From contig NZ_DATBTY010000006.1 of NCBI RefSeq assembly GCF_036516575.1, positions 124,001-188,000 of the forward strand: a stretch of 64,000 nucleotides of DNA, written 5' to 3'. Origin of the DNA: Cerasibacillus sp036516575 (lineage in GTDB: Bacteria > Bacillota > Bacilli > Bacillales > Amphibacillaceae). Of this stretch, positions 51,318-60,903 are shown piece after piece (position 1 is the first letter of the stretch; every line of letters starts with the position of its first letter). The translations under genes were made by a program, and so were the position numbers. The notes beneath the pieces were generated by a model. It made no database searches. It saw nothing but the letters and a program-made list of their open reading frames with translations, and was not told where the DNA came from.

Positions 51318-52706
51318 ATGGATTTTCGGATTGAACATGATACATTAGGTGAAGTGAAAGTCCCAGCGGATAAATATTGGGGAGCACAAACACAACGCAG
51401 TAAGCAAAATTTTCCAATCGGTAATGAAAAAATGCCGAAAGAAGTCATTCGTGCTTTTGCTATTTTGAAGAAAAGTACGGCAAAAGCTAATAGTAAGCTC
51501 GGGCTCTTAGATGAGAAAAAGGCAGAAGCCATTGCCCATGCCGCTGACTTAGTATTAGAAGGAAAATTAGATGATCATTTTCCGTTAGTTGTTTGGCAAA
51601 CAGGAAGTGGGACACAGTCCAACATGAACGTTAATGAAGTCCTTGCACACGTAGGAAATAAATGGTTAAAAGAGCAAGGTAGTGACTTAGTCCTTCATCC
51701 AAATGATGATGTTAATAAGTCTCAAAGTTCAAATGATACATATCCAACGGCATTGCATGTATCAGCAGTTTTAAAATTAGAAGATGTGGTCTTACCAGCA
51801 CTTGAACAAATCAAAGCAAGTGTAAAGGAAAAAATGGAAGCCTTCAAGAATATTGTTAAAATTGGTCGAACTCATTTACAAGATGCGACTCCATTGACAT
51901 TGGGGCAAGAAATAAGTGGTTGGCACCGTATGTTAGAAAAGTCGCAAATAATGATAAAAGAAAGTGCCGAGCATTTAAAAGAGTTGGCAATTGGTGGAAC
52001 GGCTGTTGGTACAGGATTAAATGCTCATCCTGATTTCTCGAACCTTGTCTGTGAAGCGATTAGTAAAGAAACCGGAAAAACATTTGTTTCTGCGCCAAAT
52101 AAGTTTCATTCATTAACTAGTTACGATGAATTAGTATATGCACACGGTGCATTGAAGGCTTTGGCTGCTGATTTAATGAAAATCGCTAATGATGTGAGAT
52201 GGCTAGCAAGTGGTCCACGCTGTGGAATTGGTGAGATCACTATTCCTTCAAATGAACCAGGAAGTTCGATTATGCCAGGAAAAGTAAACCCAACTCAATC
52301 TGAGGCAGTTACAATGGTTGTTGCTCAAGTGATGGGAAATGATGCTACAATTGGCTTTGCGGCAAGCCAGGGAAATTTTGAGCTAAACGTATTTAAACCG
52401 GTGATGGCATATAATTTCTTACAATCATGTCAATTATTGGCCGATAGCATGCTTTCATTTGATGAACGTTGTGTACGTGGTATTGAGCCGAATGAAGAAA
52501 AGATTGAAAGGAATTTAAATGATTCATTAATGCTTGTAACCGCATTAAATCCACATATTGGTTATGAAAATGCTGCTAAAATAGCTAAAACAGCCTATGA
52601 AAACAATGCGACATTAAAAGAAACAGCCGTTGAATTAGGCTTATTAACTGAAGAACAATTTGATGAATATGTTGTACCGAAAGACATGACACACCCGAAA
52701 GAATAA
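51318..52706 (+). CDS. fumC: Class II fumarate hydratase
   Basis: It interconverts fumarate and malate in the TCA cycle. From ATG 51318 (SD AAAGGAGG) it has 462 residues, the normal FumC length. Features are RIEHDTLGEVKVPADKYWGA at the N-terminus, TGSGTQSNMNVNEVLA, the region GRTHLQDATPLTLGQE, and the lyase signature GSSIMPGKVNPTQSE with the catalytic Ser. Repeat copy 3 starts 8 bp after the stop codon. Confidence 0.96.
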   Translation: MDFRIEHDTLGEVKVPADKYWGAQTQRSKQNFPIGNEKMPKEVIRAFAILKKSTAKANSKLGLLDEKKAEAIAHAADLVLEGKLDDHFPLVVWQTGSGTQSNMNVNEVLAHVGNKWLKEQGSDLVLHPNDDVNKSQSSNDTYPTALHVSAVLKLEDVVLPALEQIKASVKEKMEAFKNIVKIGRTHLQDATPLTLGQEISGWHRMLEKSQIMIKESAEHLKELAIGGTAVGTGLNAHPDFSNLVCEAISKETGKTFVSAPNKFHSLTSYDELVYAHGALKALAADLMKIANDVRWLASGPRCGIGEITIPSNEPGSSIMPGKVNPTQSEAVTMVVAQVMGNDATIGFAASQGNFELNVFKPVMAYNFLQSCQLLADSMLSFDERCVRGIEPNEEKIERNLNDSLMLVTALNPHIGYENAAKIAKTAYENNATLKETAVELGLLTEEQFDEYVVPKDMTHPKE

Positions 52707-52713
52707 ATGATAT

Positions 52714-53300
52714 GAGACAGGGACATAACTAGCATTAAATAATGATTAGTTGGTACATCATATTTTGTTAACTGGAACGAACGAAAGACAGGCTTTGGAA
52801 GAGGCTTTGTATAATTTCTTATAAAAAAATAATAATCCACTCCTTTTCTCAGGGGTGGATTTCTTTTTATAGGTGTTATCATAACGCCTCAAAGCACAGA
52901 TTTGTAAATCTTTGAACGCTCCAATGCGATCTAAGTTTAACTAAAATTACTGACTTACATACAATTGAACACCCCAATGCGATCTAAGTGTAACTAAGAT
53001 CACAGACTTACATACAATTGAACGCTTCAATGCAATCTAACTGTAATTAAGAATACAGACTTACATACGATTGAACACCTCAATGCGGTCTAACTGTAAC
53101 TAAGATCACTGACTTACACACCATGGAACGCTCCAATGCGATCTAACTCTCAAACATCGCTCACCTATATATCTTTAAACACCCTAATGCGATATTGTAG
53201 TAAAAAGACAAGATATAAAATGTATGAATCCTAAGCACATTTGCTGAGCAGTTTTTTCTGCCTGGCAGGGGCAGTTCATTTTGCCCCCGTACGCTTTTTT
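52714..53300 (-). repeat. Dispersed structured repeat element, copy 3 (inverted)
   Basis: Read on the minus strand from 53300: H1 GGGGCA/TGCCCC (53267-53289), where A-T pairs of copies 1 and 2 are replaced by G-C pairs, then CTGCC-A-GGCAG; H2 is missing; H3 CTCAGCA/TGCTTAG; six units ending near 52885; TAACACCTAT; H4 ATCCACCCCT/AGGAGTGGAT (52834-52861) with a long T-run; and the tail ending GCTAGTTATGTCCCTGTCTC next to fumC. Copy 3 thus keeps the order of copies 1 and 2 but is inverted and lacks one hairpin. Confidence 0.85.
52890..53190 (-). repeat. Tandem array of six 53-bp units in element copy 3
   Basis: CAATGC (complement of GCATTG) lies at 52922, 52975, 53028, 53081 and 53134, all 53 bp apart; a last degenerate unit (TAATGC) is at 53185, 51 bp on. 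Best hairpin forms are CATTGAAGCGTTCAAT and CATTGGAGCGTTCCATG. Confidence 0.88.
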
Positions 53301-53338
53301 TATTAGTAAATCATGTTCAATTTTCCAACGTTTATCAG

Positions 53339-53369
53339 TGATAAGATTTCTTGAACTGTGAACAATATA
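53339..53369 (+). promoter_or_regulatory. Sigma-G-like promoter of the SASP gene
   Basis: TGATAA (53339-53344), an 18-bp spacer, then CAATATA (53363-53369), close to the forespore sigma-G pattern TGMATA-N17/18-CATAMTA. It lies 20 bp before the start codon. Confidence 0.45.
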
Positions 53370-53389
53370 GACTACAGGAGGTGATATCA

Positions 53390-53596
53390 ATGGCTAACAA
53401 CAATTCAAATCAATTGCTAGTGCCTGGCGTTCAACAAGCATTAGATCAAATGAAATATGAGATAGCTCAGGAATTTGGTGTTAATTTAGGAGCAGATACA
53501 ACATCACGTGCTAACGGTTCTGTTGGTGGAGAAATTACTAAGCGTTTAGTTCAGACTGCCCAACAACAATTAGGTGGCGGAAGCACACCACAATAA
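53390..53596 (+). CDS. Alpha/beta-type small acid-soluble spore protein
   Basis: The 68-residue SASP coats DNA in the dormant spore and protects it from UV and damage. It has the two SASP signatures: KYEIAQEFGV, containing the germination-protease site (E-x-A), and SVGGEITKRLVQTAQQQL. The ATG has a perfect AGGAGGTGA. The frame extends 13 codons upstream without an SD. It is direct evidence that the organism sporulates. Confidence 0.96.
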   Translation: MANNNSNQLLVPGVQQALDQMKYEIAQEFGVNLGADTTSRANGSVGGEITKRLVQTAQQQLGGGSTPQ

Positions 53597-53645
53597 AATA
53601 ATGATGGCTTCATAAGGAAGGTTATTCCTGTTCTTATATTAAAAA

Positions 53646-53679
53646 GAAGAAGGAGGGTCTGATGACCTTCCTTCTTTCT
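53646..53679. terminator. Convergent terminator between the SASP gene and msmX
   Basis: AGAAGGAGGGTC and GACCTTCCTTCT form a 12-bp stem (one wobble) with a 4-nt loop and T or A tracts outside. Confidence 0.88.
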
Positions 53680-53682
53680 ATA

Positions 53683-54783
53683 TTAAGAATGGATACGTTT
53701 TTCTGTTTGAATATCAAAGAAATGAGCTTTATTCATATCTAGTGCTAGTTCAACTGACTCCCCATTTGTCACATTAGTTCTCGAATCAACGCGTGCAATA
53801 ATATCTTGGTTGGATAAAGATAAATAGAGATATGTCTCTGAGCCCATCAATTCAGCCACTTCAATTTTCGCTGTTACTTTTGTGTCAGGAGATGATTCCA
53901 TAAAACTTAGCTCATCATGTAGATCCTCTGGGCGTATACCAAGAATAATGTCTTTATTGACATAGCCTTGTTCGCGAAGAGGCTTCATTTTTCCTTCTGG
54001 TACTTTAATTTTGATGTCATTAAGAGTGAAATACCCATCGATTAATGTTCCTGTTAAGAAGTTCATGGCAGGTGAACCGATAAAACCACCAACAAATACA
54101 TTTTCTGGATTGTCATATACTTCTTTAGGTGCTCCGACTTGCTGGATAATACCGTCTTTCATAACGACTAGGCGAGTCGCCATTGTCATTGCTTCGGTTT
54201 GGTCATGTGTTACATAAATGGTTGTCGTTTTTAAACGATTATGCAAACGTTGGATTTCGGCTCGCATTTGAACTCTCAATTTAGCATCTAAATTGGATAA
54301 CGGTTCATCCATCAGAAATACTTTAGCATCTCTAACAATGGCACGTCCTAAAGCAACACGTTGACGCTGTCCGCCTGATAATGCTTTTGGTTTTCGATCT
54401 AAGTAAGCTTCAAGCCCTAAAATCTTAGCCGCATCCTTTACACGGCGGTCAATTTCGTCTTTCTTAAACTTACGTAGCTTAAGTCCGAATGCCATATTAT
54501 CATACACATTCATATGTGGGTATAAGGCGTAGTTTTGGAATACCATGGCGATATCGCGATCCTTAGGTGCAACATCATTCATTAGGCGGTCATCAATATA
54601 TAATTCACCACTTGAAATTTCCTCTAAACCAGCGATCATACGTAATGTAGTTGATTTTCCACAACCAGATGGCCCAACAAATACGATAAATTCCCGATCT
54701 TTAATATGTAAATTGAAGTCTTGAACAGCTACGACATCTTTATCGAACACTTTTTTTAAGTTGTTTAATTTTAGTTCAGCCAA
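53683..54783 (-). CDS. msmX: Multisugar ABC transporter ATPase
   Basis: The 366-residue ATPase is of the MalK/UgpC/MsmX type. It has Walker A GPSGCGKST, signature LSGGQRQR, Walker B VFLMDEPLSNLD, and the C-terminal regulatory OB domain (from about 240, with LGIRPEDL). In B. subtilis one MsmX energises several sugar importers whose operons lack their own ATPase. It is a single gene with no permease nearby, which fits that role. It is followed by yxkF, as in B. subtilis. Confidence 0.93.
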   Translation of the reverse strand: MAELKLNNLKKVFDKDVVAVQDFNLHIKDREFIVFVGPSGCGKSTTLRMIAGLEEISSGELYIDDRLMNDVAPKDRDIAMVFQNYALYPHMNVYDNMAFGLKLRKFKKDEIDRRVKDAAKILGLEAYLDRKPKALSGGQRQRVALGRAIVRDAKVFLMDEPLSNLDAKLRVQMRAEIQRLHNRLKTTTIYVTHDQTEAMTMATRLVVMKDGIIQQVGAPKEVYDNPENVFVGGFIGSPAMNFLTGTLIDGYFTLNDIKIKVPEGKMKPLREQGYVNKDIILGIRPEDLHDELSFMESSPDTKVTAKIEVAELMGSETYLYLSLSNQDIIARVDSRTNVTNGESVELALDMNKAHFFDIQTEKRIHS

Positions 54784-54852
54784 TGTTTTTCCTCCCTGTG
54801 AGTGATTCCAATGCTACTTTCATTATATCGCCTTATAAAAGGCAAATAAATG

Positions 54853-54895
54853 GTCATGTTGCACAAAAACAGACTTATCTTTTGTGCAACATGAC
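54853..54895. terminator. Strong hairpin at the end of yxkF
   Basis: GTCATGTTGCACAAAA (54853-54868) and TTTTGTGCAACATGAC (54880-54895) are perfectly complementary over 16 bp and abut the yxkF stop codon. The T-run after it is weak, so it may act as a 3' stabiliser as well as a terminator. Confidence 0.7.
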
Positions 54896-55782
54896 TAATC
54901 GAGAATCATAAGTGCTAAATAGACGATAAATGCGTCATGAACATGTCTTATGTCCAGGCCTGTTTGTGAAGAAAATTTGTCCAGTCGATATTGAAGACTA
55001 TTACGATGGACGAATAATTGTTTAGCAGCATGTGTAATATTAAGATTACATTCAATCAGTGTTTGTACCATCTGGCGTAATTCATGATTGTTTTGAAGAC
55101 AGTTTAACTCATTTGGAATCAATTTCTGGAGTAGTTCTCGATCACTGTTTTCAATTATAAAAACAGGCAACGCATCTAGAAACGTCAAAACATGAGCATT
55201 GTCATATTTGAATGCAATTGGAGCGTATCGGCTAATCTGATCATATATGAGTGGTGCGTCTAATATATTTGTTTGGAGTGGACCAATTAAAAAACGTAAT
55301 TTAACATATAAATCGCTCATTAACACGTGGATGATTTCTTTATAAGATAGCTGTTCGGTATTTGGTTGACATTCTTCAATAAGAACACCTGAATCATTAC
55401 TCTCCCAAAGGACGATAACATCATTTTGGAATAATTGTTTCATGGCATCTTTAAAAAGAATCGGTTCCATCGATTGTTCAGGGAATTGAAAATATATTAA
55501 ACGAAATTCAATGTTTTGAAATGATTGCGTGTCAATAGGTTGTTTATAATGTAGAAGTTGTTTCCACCATTGCTCTTTTTTTGTTAGTTTTGGGAAGTAT
55601 TCATGAACAGGCTTTAGAAAAGTTGCGAGTAATGTACAGTCCTTTTCGGTTAGTTCAGTTTTAGCAATTCCAATGTATTCTCCGTCTTTCCCTAAAAACC
55701 ATTCATAATCGTCATTTAGAGTTTTAGCGTCGTTTGCATAAAAACAAATAGATGGAAAAATATTTTTCAACTGTTTATACAT
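54895..55782 (-). CDS. yxkF: PucR/CdaR-type transcriptional regulator (YxkF-like)
   Basis: The 295-residue protein has a C-terminal PucR-type HTH (LIECNLNITHAAKQLFVHRN, then SLQYRLDKFSSQTGLDI), the usual end of CdaR/PucR regulators. The N-terminal 220 residues have no recognised ligand domain. It lies upstream of msmX on the same strand, as YxkF does in B. subtilis. A role in sugar-transport control is plausible by context only. Confidence 0.82.
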   Translation of the reverse strand: MYKQLKNIFPSICFYANDAKTLNDDYEWFLGKDGEYIGIAKTELTEKDCTLLATFLKPVHEYFPKLTKKEQWWKQLLHYKQPIDTQSFQNIEFRLIYFQFPEQSMEPILFKDAMKQLFQNDVIVLWESNDSGVLIEECQPNTEQLSYKEIIHVLMSDLYVKLRFLIGPLQTNILDAPLIYDQISRYAPIAFKYDNAHVLTFLDALPVFIIENSDRELLQKLIPNELNCLQNNHELRQMVQTLIECNLNITHAAKQLFVHRNSLQYRLDKFSSQTGLDIRHVHDAFIVYLALMILD

Positions 55783-55950
55783 TTTGAAAAACCTCTTTTC
55801 TCTATAAGGTTTTTGGATTTTTTATATCAAAATAGGAGGGAAATTTAATTTTTATCTTTAGGTATTTATTCATATGGGTATACATAGATTAAATCGTCTG
55901 ATATAGTTATTTCAGATAGATTCGTTTTATTTTATAAAGGGGGCAAGGCA

Positions 55951-56292
55951 ATGTCTAATATGTATGATAGCGCATATGATATAGAAAAAGCAATTCGCAA
56001 TAGTGTTGAATTTAAAGAACTTGTGGAAAGTTACCAAAGTGTGATGAATAATAATGAGTCTAAACAATTATTTGAGGATTTTCGTGATACGCAAATTAAT
56101 CTGCAAGAAAAACAAATGCAAGGTGTAGAAATAACACAAGAAGAAATTGAAGGAGCACGGCAAATTGTTGAAAAGGTTCAACAAAATGAAATGATTTCAA
56201 GTTTAATTGAAAAAGAACAGCGACTAAATCTAATGATTAATGATATTAGTCGCATTATAACGAAGCCGTTAGAGGAATTGTATGACAATTAA
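55951..56292 (+). CDS. yheA: YheA family protein (YlbF/YmcA fold)
   Basis: The 113-residue all-helical protein (SNMYDSAYDIEKAIRNSVEF, LFEDFRDTQINLQEKQMQG) belongs to the UPF0342/YheA family, related to YlbF and YmcA, which form the Y-complex with YaaT guiding RNase Y. YheA itself has no assigned function. The SD is AAGGGGG. A terminator-like stem, AAATAAGAC/GTCTTATTTT, follows. Confidence 0.88.
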   Translation: MSNMYDSAYDIEKAIRNSVEFKELVESYQSVMNNNESKQLFEDFRDTQINLQEKQMQGVEITQEEIEGARQIVEKVQQNEMISSLIEKEQRLNLMINDISRIITKPLEELYDN

Positions 56293-56310
56293 TCACATGG
56301 CTTATATCAT

Positions 56311-56343
56311 GAAATAAGACTCACATTCGTGGGTCTTATTTTA
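56311..56343. terminator. Convergent terminator between yheA and the YhzC-like gene
   Basis: AAATAAGACTCAC and GTGGGTCTTATTT pair with a 4-nt loop. Confidence 0.85.
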
Positions 56344-56345
56344 GA

Positions 56346-56531
56346 TTAAGAGTGGAACAGAAGTAATTTAGCATTAGGTGAAACGAGGCGATGTGTGTGT
56401 TCACTATAGCCTTCCTTGTCTAGTTTTTCTTGGCCAATTTCCTTCGCTTCTAAATCAGTCTTTGCTTCGATTTTCTCATCAAGTAATTTCTTTCCATCTT
56501 TTTCGAAGACGGTTAATACATATGTTTTCAT
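56346..56531 (-). CDS. yhzC: YhzC-like small protein
   Basis: The 61-residue protein MKTYVLTVFEKDGKKLLDEK with EAKTDLEAKEIGQEKL looks like the small beta-alpha-beta protein YhzC of Bacillus, function unknown. The ATG has AAGGGGG upstream. It lies between yheA and yhaO, the same neighbourhood as in B. subtilis. Confidence 0.7.
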   Translation of the reverse strand: MKTYVLTVFEKDGKKLLDEKIEAKTDLEAKEIGQEKLDKEGYSEHTHRLVSPNAKLLLFHS

Positions 56532-56672
56532 AATTATCCCCCTTAATGAAATCGCTTACCCCTATTATAGTATATTTCAGCTTATTTTTGAATAAATAGC
56601 CTCGGCATCGAACGTGCATTCGTGTTGGTGATTTGGTAAAATAAAAGGAAAAGGAAATAGGAGGAAACGGTG

Positions 56673-57899
56673 ATGAGCCAAATTTCATTTATTCATGCGG
56701 CAGACTTACATTTGGATACACCATTTCGTGGGTTAGCACATATACCAGATACGATATTCTCTGATATTCGTGAAAGTACGTTTCGAGCATTTCGTCAACT
56801 CGTTGATGTAGCGATACAAAAACAAGTCGACTTTGTCTTGTTAGTGGGTGACTTATTTGATAATGAACGTCAAAGTCTTAAAGCCCAATTCGAATTACGC
56901 CAAGGCTTTGAACGTTTAAGAGAACATCGTATTCATGTCTATATGTCCTACGGCAATCATGATTATATAGCAGGTAATATTCATCCGATAAATTATCCTG
57001 ATAATGTTTATGTGTTTCCTGATGATACTGTACGTCATGTCGTATACACGAAGGAAGGTCGAGACCTGGCAACCATTTATGGTTTTAGTTACGAAGAACG
57101 TGCGATACATACGGCAAAGGTCGACGAGTACAATCTTGCTCAAACAAAGACACCGTTTCATCTAGCCATGTTACATGGCAGTTTAAAGACAAATACGGAA
57201 CATGATGTTTATGCTCCGTTTACATTAAATGATCTATCTGACAAACCATTTGATTATTGGGCACTAGGACATATTCATAAAAGACAACAATTAAAAATGA
57301 ACCCACCAATTATTTACCCTGGTAATATTCAGGGGAGAAATCGAAAAGAGACTGGGGAAAAAGGATGTTATTACGTAGAGTTATCGTCAGAAAGTCCAAA
57401 CATAGATTTTATTCCTTTGCAATCGATTCAGTTTCAAACAGTGAATTTACATGTTGATCATATCCAAACGATTCATCAGTTGGGGGAGGTATTAAAAGCG
57501 AAGATTCTTAATCAGTTTTCCACTGCTATTCCACAGCTGTTTGATGTGGTTTTTTTCGGCACGCAATCTCAAATATTAATCTGGAAAAGTAACGGTATGT
57601 TGGAAGAAGTTATCGAACTTATTAATGATCAACTCATCACACTTGATACATGGAAATATATTTATCGATGGTCAGATGATATAAAGCAGGCGGAGCATCT
57701 AGATACTGAAGGTGATCCGTTTATGGCTGAATTAAGGCGTGTAATCGAATCGTCAAATATGGCGGAATGGCTCGAAGATCTCTATCATCACCGCGAAGCT
57801 CGGAAATATCTAATCCCCATGACAGCGGACGAAGAAGAGGCGTTAAAAGCTGAAGTAAAGCAACTTTTATTTTATATGCTCCACAACAAATCGAATTGA
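56673..57899 (+). CDS. yhaO: YhaO, SbcD-like metallophosphoesterase
   Basis: The 408-residue DNA-repair-type exonuclease subunit has the calcineurin-like motifs FIHAADLHLDTPF, LLVGDLFDNERQ, YGNHD, LHGS and WALGHIHKRQ, which hold two metal ions. It pairs with YhaN, as SbcD/Mre11 pairs with SbcC/Rad50. The ATG at 56673 follows GGAGGAAACGGTG. The gene ends 9 bp before yhaN, and the whole block yhaO-yhaN-yhaM-yhaL runs in one direction. Confidence 0.94.
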   Translation: MSQISFIHAADLHLDTPFRGLAHIPDTIFSDIRESTFRAFRQLVDVAIQKQVDFVLLVGDLFDNERQSLKAQFELRQGFERLREHRIHVYMSYGNHDYIAGNIHPINYPDNVYVFPDDTVRHVVYTKEGRDLATIYGFSYEERAIHTAKVDEYNLAQTKTPFHLAMLHGSLKTNTEHDVYAPFTLNDLSDKPFDYWALGHIHKRQQLKMNPPIIYPGNIQGRNRKETGEKGCYYVELSSESPNIDFIPLQSIQFQTVNLHVDHIQTIHQLGEVLKAKILNQFSTAIPQLFDVVFFGTQSQILIWKSNGMLEEVIELINDQLITLDTWKYIYRWSDDIKQAEHLDTEGDPFMAELRRVIESSNMAEWLEDLYHHREARKYLIPMTADEEEALKAEVKQLLFYMLHNKSN

Positions 57900-57908
57900 G
57901 GTGATTTG

Positions 57909-60875
57909 ATGCGATTTAAACAAGCATTTATTTATGGTTTCGGGAAATGGGTCGATTATACGATTGATTTTTCGGATTCATCATTTCTTGTTATATATGG
58001 GACAAATGAATCGGGAAAATCGACCATTCAGAATTATATTTTATTTATGTTGTTTGGCTTATATCCGAGTGAACGTGCTTTTTATCGTCCGAAAACGAGT
58101 AGTAAAATGGGCGGGCGCTTGACAGTTATCGATCCGGATGTTGGAGAATTTACAATTGAACGGCTTGACCATGTTCGAAATGGTAAAGCTGTTTGTTTTA
58201 CTGAGACAGAACAATATGATGAGGAATGGTTAAAGAAACGATTAAACGGCTTAACACGAGAAACATATCAGGCGATTTTTTCCTTTTCGGCGGTTGATTT
58301 ATTAACGATTCGCGATATGAAGGAAGATGAATTAAGTGAAGTTTTGTTAAATATTGGATTAACCGGTTCGACACATATACATACAGTAGAAAAGAAATTA
58401 GATGATTCACTTGCTGACCTTTTTAAACCATATGGAACACGGCCTAAAATGAATCAACAGCTGTCTAACTTAAAGATAATGGTGACTAAACAAAAGCAAC
58501 TTAAAGATGAAAGTATACGCTATCGAGATAAAAGAGAAGCAGTTTCACGTTGGCAAGCTAAATTAGCACGTTTAGAAGAGCGCCTAACCGAGGAGAGAGA
58601 AGCTTTTTTACAGTTGGAAAGAGTAGAACAAGCCCTTCCATACCTTTACTCATATATCGATGCATTTAATGAGAAAAATACACTTGACGAGATAATAGGA
58701 TTTCCAGAAGACGGTATATTACGTTTAGAACAAATAAAGGAAAACATGGTTCCCTTACTAAGCGAGTACGCCATTTACGAGAAGAATATGCAAGAATATC
58801 ATAAAAAAATGACAGATTTAGAAGATGTCAAATTGGACCAAGCATCGCTTGAACAGATTGACAAAGCCCTTCAATATGAAGCACGTTACCAACATCTTAA
58901 TGAAGAATTACGGAAACTGAAAAAAGCATATGCATCAGAACTTGTTCAATTAAATACAGAACTTGAACATTTAAATCTCAAATTGACAAGAGATGGTCTA
59001 CCTGAGCTTCGTTTACCATTCCATATTGAAAAAACATGGTTAACGATAAAACAACGTCATGAAGATCTAACATTACAAAGCGAACAACTTAATCGTGAAA
59101 AGCGCATGCTAGAAAAACGACTCACACAGCTAGAGGAAGAAAAAAAATCCATAGAAGGTCAATTATTATCACAAGAAACACGATTAAAAATGGAACAAAC
59201 AATGGAACATTCCAAAAAAGCTGTTTACATGAAAATGCTAGAACAGCGATATAATAGAACGAATGAAAAGGCGAAAACAAGTATAGATAAATTGCAACAA
59301 AAGACAAAGCTCACCAGCATTATAGGGATGATCATTTCCCTAATAAGTGGTATATTCGCATTACTAAATGAATCTCCATGGTATTACGCTGGAATATTAA
59401 TTGGACTCCTTCTAAGTGGTGCTTCGTTATTTGTGGGGAAGAAATCTAAAGTTTATGTTAAACAATGGATGACGACTATGAATGAAGTACCTGATTCGAT
59501 CCTTTCACAAGAGGAAGAAAAGGAAGTCCTAGCGCAATTAGCATCAGATAATACAAAGCGTCAACAGCTAAGCTCTATACAACAAGAAATAAAGAAATTA
59601 TCTGTGCAATATCACGTCTGTGACGAGAAAATAATCGATCATACCATCCATGAACAACAACTAGATCATGACATTCACGAGCAACAAAAGCGTTATCCAT
59701 TCTTATCTGATGTAGAAGTATCTTTTTGGCCAACACTTTTTCACACATTAAAACGCATATTAGCACGCCACAAAAACGTTGCCGATATAAAAACAGATAT
59801 GATTGAATGTGAACAACATATTAATCATATACGGGAAGTAGTAATAGTGTTAATGAAAGACCTACGCATTAGGCAGATGGATAAGGCAAAACTCTCATCT
59901 TGTTTTGAACAATTGAAAGAGATGATAAACGATGACGAGAAGAAACAGATCAAGTTAGAAAATTATAAGCGATTATCTCAGGACGTCATGAACCAATTAG
60001 CATCGGTTCAGGCAAATATAAAGATTTACGAACAAGAAAAGCAATTACTATTTCAGACAGCCCATGCACAAGATGAGGAAGATTATTATAGAAGGGCAAA
60101 ACAATATGAACGGCACCAATACTTAGTATTAAAAATTGAACAAATTGAGAATAGCTACGCCCCAATGTTTTCTAAGAAAGAGTGGGATGCTTTAGTAAAA
60201 GAACAACCAACGCATAAGGAAATAAGTATGAAGAAGCAAGAACAAGCCCTGAAAATGAATCATATTGAAGAAGATATTGAGCATATCAGGAAGCAGATTG
60301 CAACAGCAGAAGTGGAAATGAAAGAATTGATATCATCTCATGCATATTCAGAATGGATTCACCGTTTTCAACTTGAAAAAGATGAGCTGAATACCCTAGC
60401 TAAACAATGGTCTACCTTAAAAGTTGCTAGAATGTTATTACAAGAAACGAAGAAAAAATATAAAGAGAATTATTTACAACATATACTAGACAAAGCATCC
60501 ACTTTCTTTATGTATATCACGAATGAACAATATGCTAAGATTATTGCACCAACAGATGATAGTGGGTTTAAGGTGGAATCTAAGAATCAGCTAAGATATG
60601 ATGTAACAGAATTATCTCAAGGAACAATTGATCAGTTATATGTTTCTTTACGCCTAGCAATTGGTGTTATTATGAGTAAATCCGAGCGATTACCGTTTAT
60701 CATTGATGATGCTTTTGTCCATTTTGATGGTAAACGAACAGATCGCATACTTGATATATTAGCTACTCTAGCGAAAGAAAGACAAGTTATTTTATTTACA
60801 TGTAAGAAGGATATTAAAGAAAGAGTGGACCAGACTCATATCATGACAATCGAAAATGCCTATCAACACATATAA
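57909..60875 (+). CDS. yhaN: YhaN, SbcC/Rad50-like AAA ATPase
   Basis: The 988-residue protein has an N-terminal Walker A, IYGTNESGKST, a long coiled coil (about 190-480 and 590-830) broken by two hydrophobic helices (about 468-510, SIIGMIISLISGIFALLN and AGILIGLLLSGASLFV), and a C-terminal ABC signature ELSQGTIDQLYVSLRLA with Walker B LPFIIDDAFVHFDGKR. It forms the DNA-processing partner of YhaO. The membrane helices within the coiled coil are usual for YhaN-type proteins but not for SbcC. Its ATG follows GAGGTGATTTG. Confidence 0.92.
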   Translation: MRFKQAFIYGFGKWVDYTIDFSDSSFLVIYGTNESGKSTIQNYILFMLFGLYPSERAFYRPKTSSKMGGRLTVIDPDVGEFTIERLDHVRNGKAVCFTETEQYDEEWLKKRLNGLTRETYQAIFSFSAVDLLTIRDMKEDELSEVLLNIGLTGSTHIHTVEKKLDDSLADLFKPYGTRPKMNQQLSNLKIMVTKQKQLKDESIRYRDKREAVSRWQAKLARLEERLTEEREAFLQLERVEQALPYLYSYIDAFNEKNTLDEIIGFPEDGILRLEQIKENMVPLLSEYAIYEKNMQEYHKKMTDLEDVKLDQASLEQIDKALQYEARYQHLNEELRKLKKAYASELVQLNTELEHLNLKLTRDGLPELRLPFHIEKTWLTIKQRHEDLTLQSEQLNREKRMLEKRLTQLEEEKKSIEGQLLSQETRLKMEQTMEHSKKAVYMKMLEQRYNRTNEKAKTSIDKLQQKTKLTSIIGMIISLISGIFALLNESPWYYAGILIGLLLSGASLFVGKKSKVYVKQWMTTMNEVPDSILSQEEEKEVLAQLASDNTKRQQLSSIQQEIKKLSVQYHVCDEKIIDHTIHEQQLDHDIHEQQKRYPFLSDVEVSFWPTLFHTLKRILARHKNVADIKTDMIECEQHINHIREVVIVLMKDLRIRQMDKAKLSSCFEQLKEMINDDEKKQIKLENYKRLSQDVMNQLASVQANIKIYEQEKQLLFQTAHAQDEEDYYRRAKQYERHQYLVLKIEQIENSYAPMFSKKEWDALVKEQPTHKEISMKKQEQALKMNHIEEDIEHIRKQIATAEVEMKELISSHAYSEWIHRFQLEKDELNTLAKQWSTLKVARMLLQETKKKYKENYLQHILDKASTFFMYITNEQYAKIIAPTDDSGFKVESKNQLRYDVTELSQGTIDQLYVSLRLAIGVIMSKSERLPFIIDDAFVHFDGKRTDRILDILATLAKERQVILFTCKKDIKERVDQTHIMTIENAYQHI

Positions 60876-60903
60876 GGCATATTAAAAGGGAGAGAATCAG
60901 CGA

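Noticed and set aside
54853..54895. 16-bp perfect hairpin as a recombination site or att site
   Set aside because: It abuts the yxkF stop and no integrase or mobile gene is near; a 3'-end structure is simpler.
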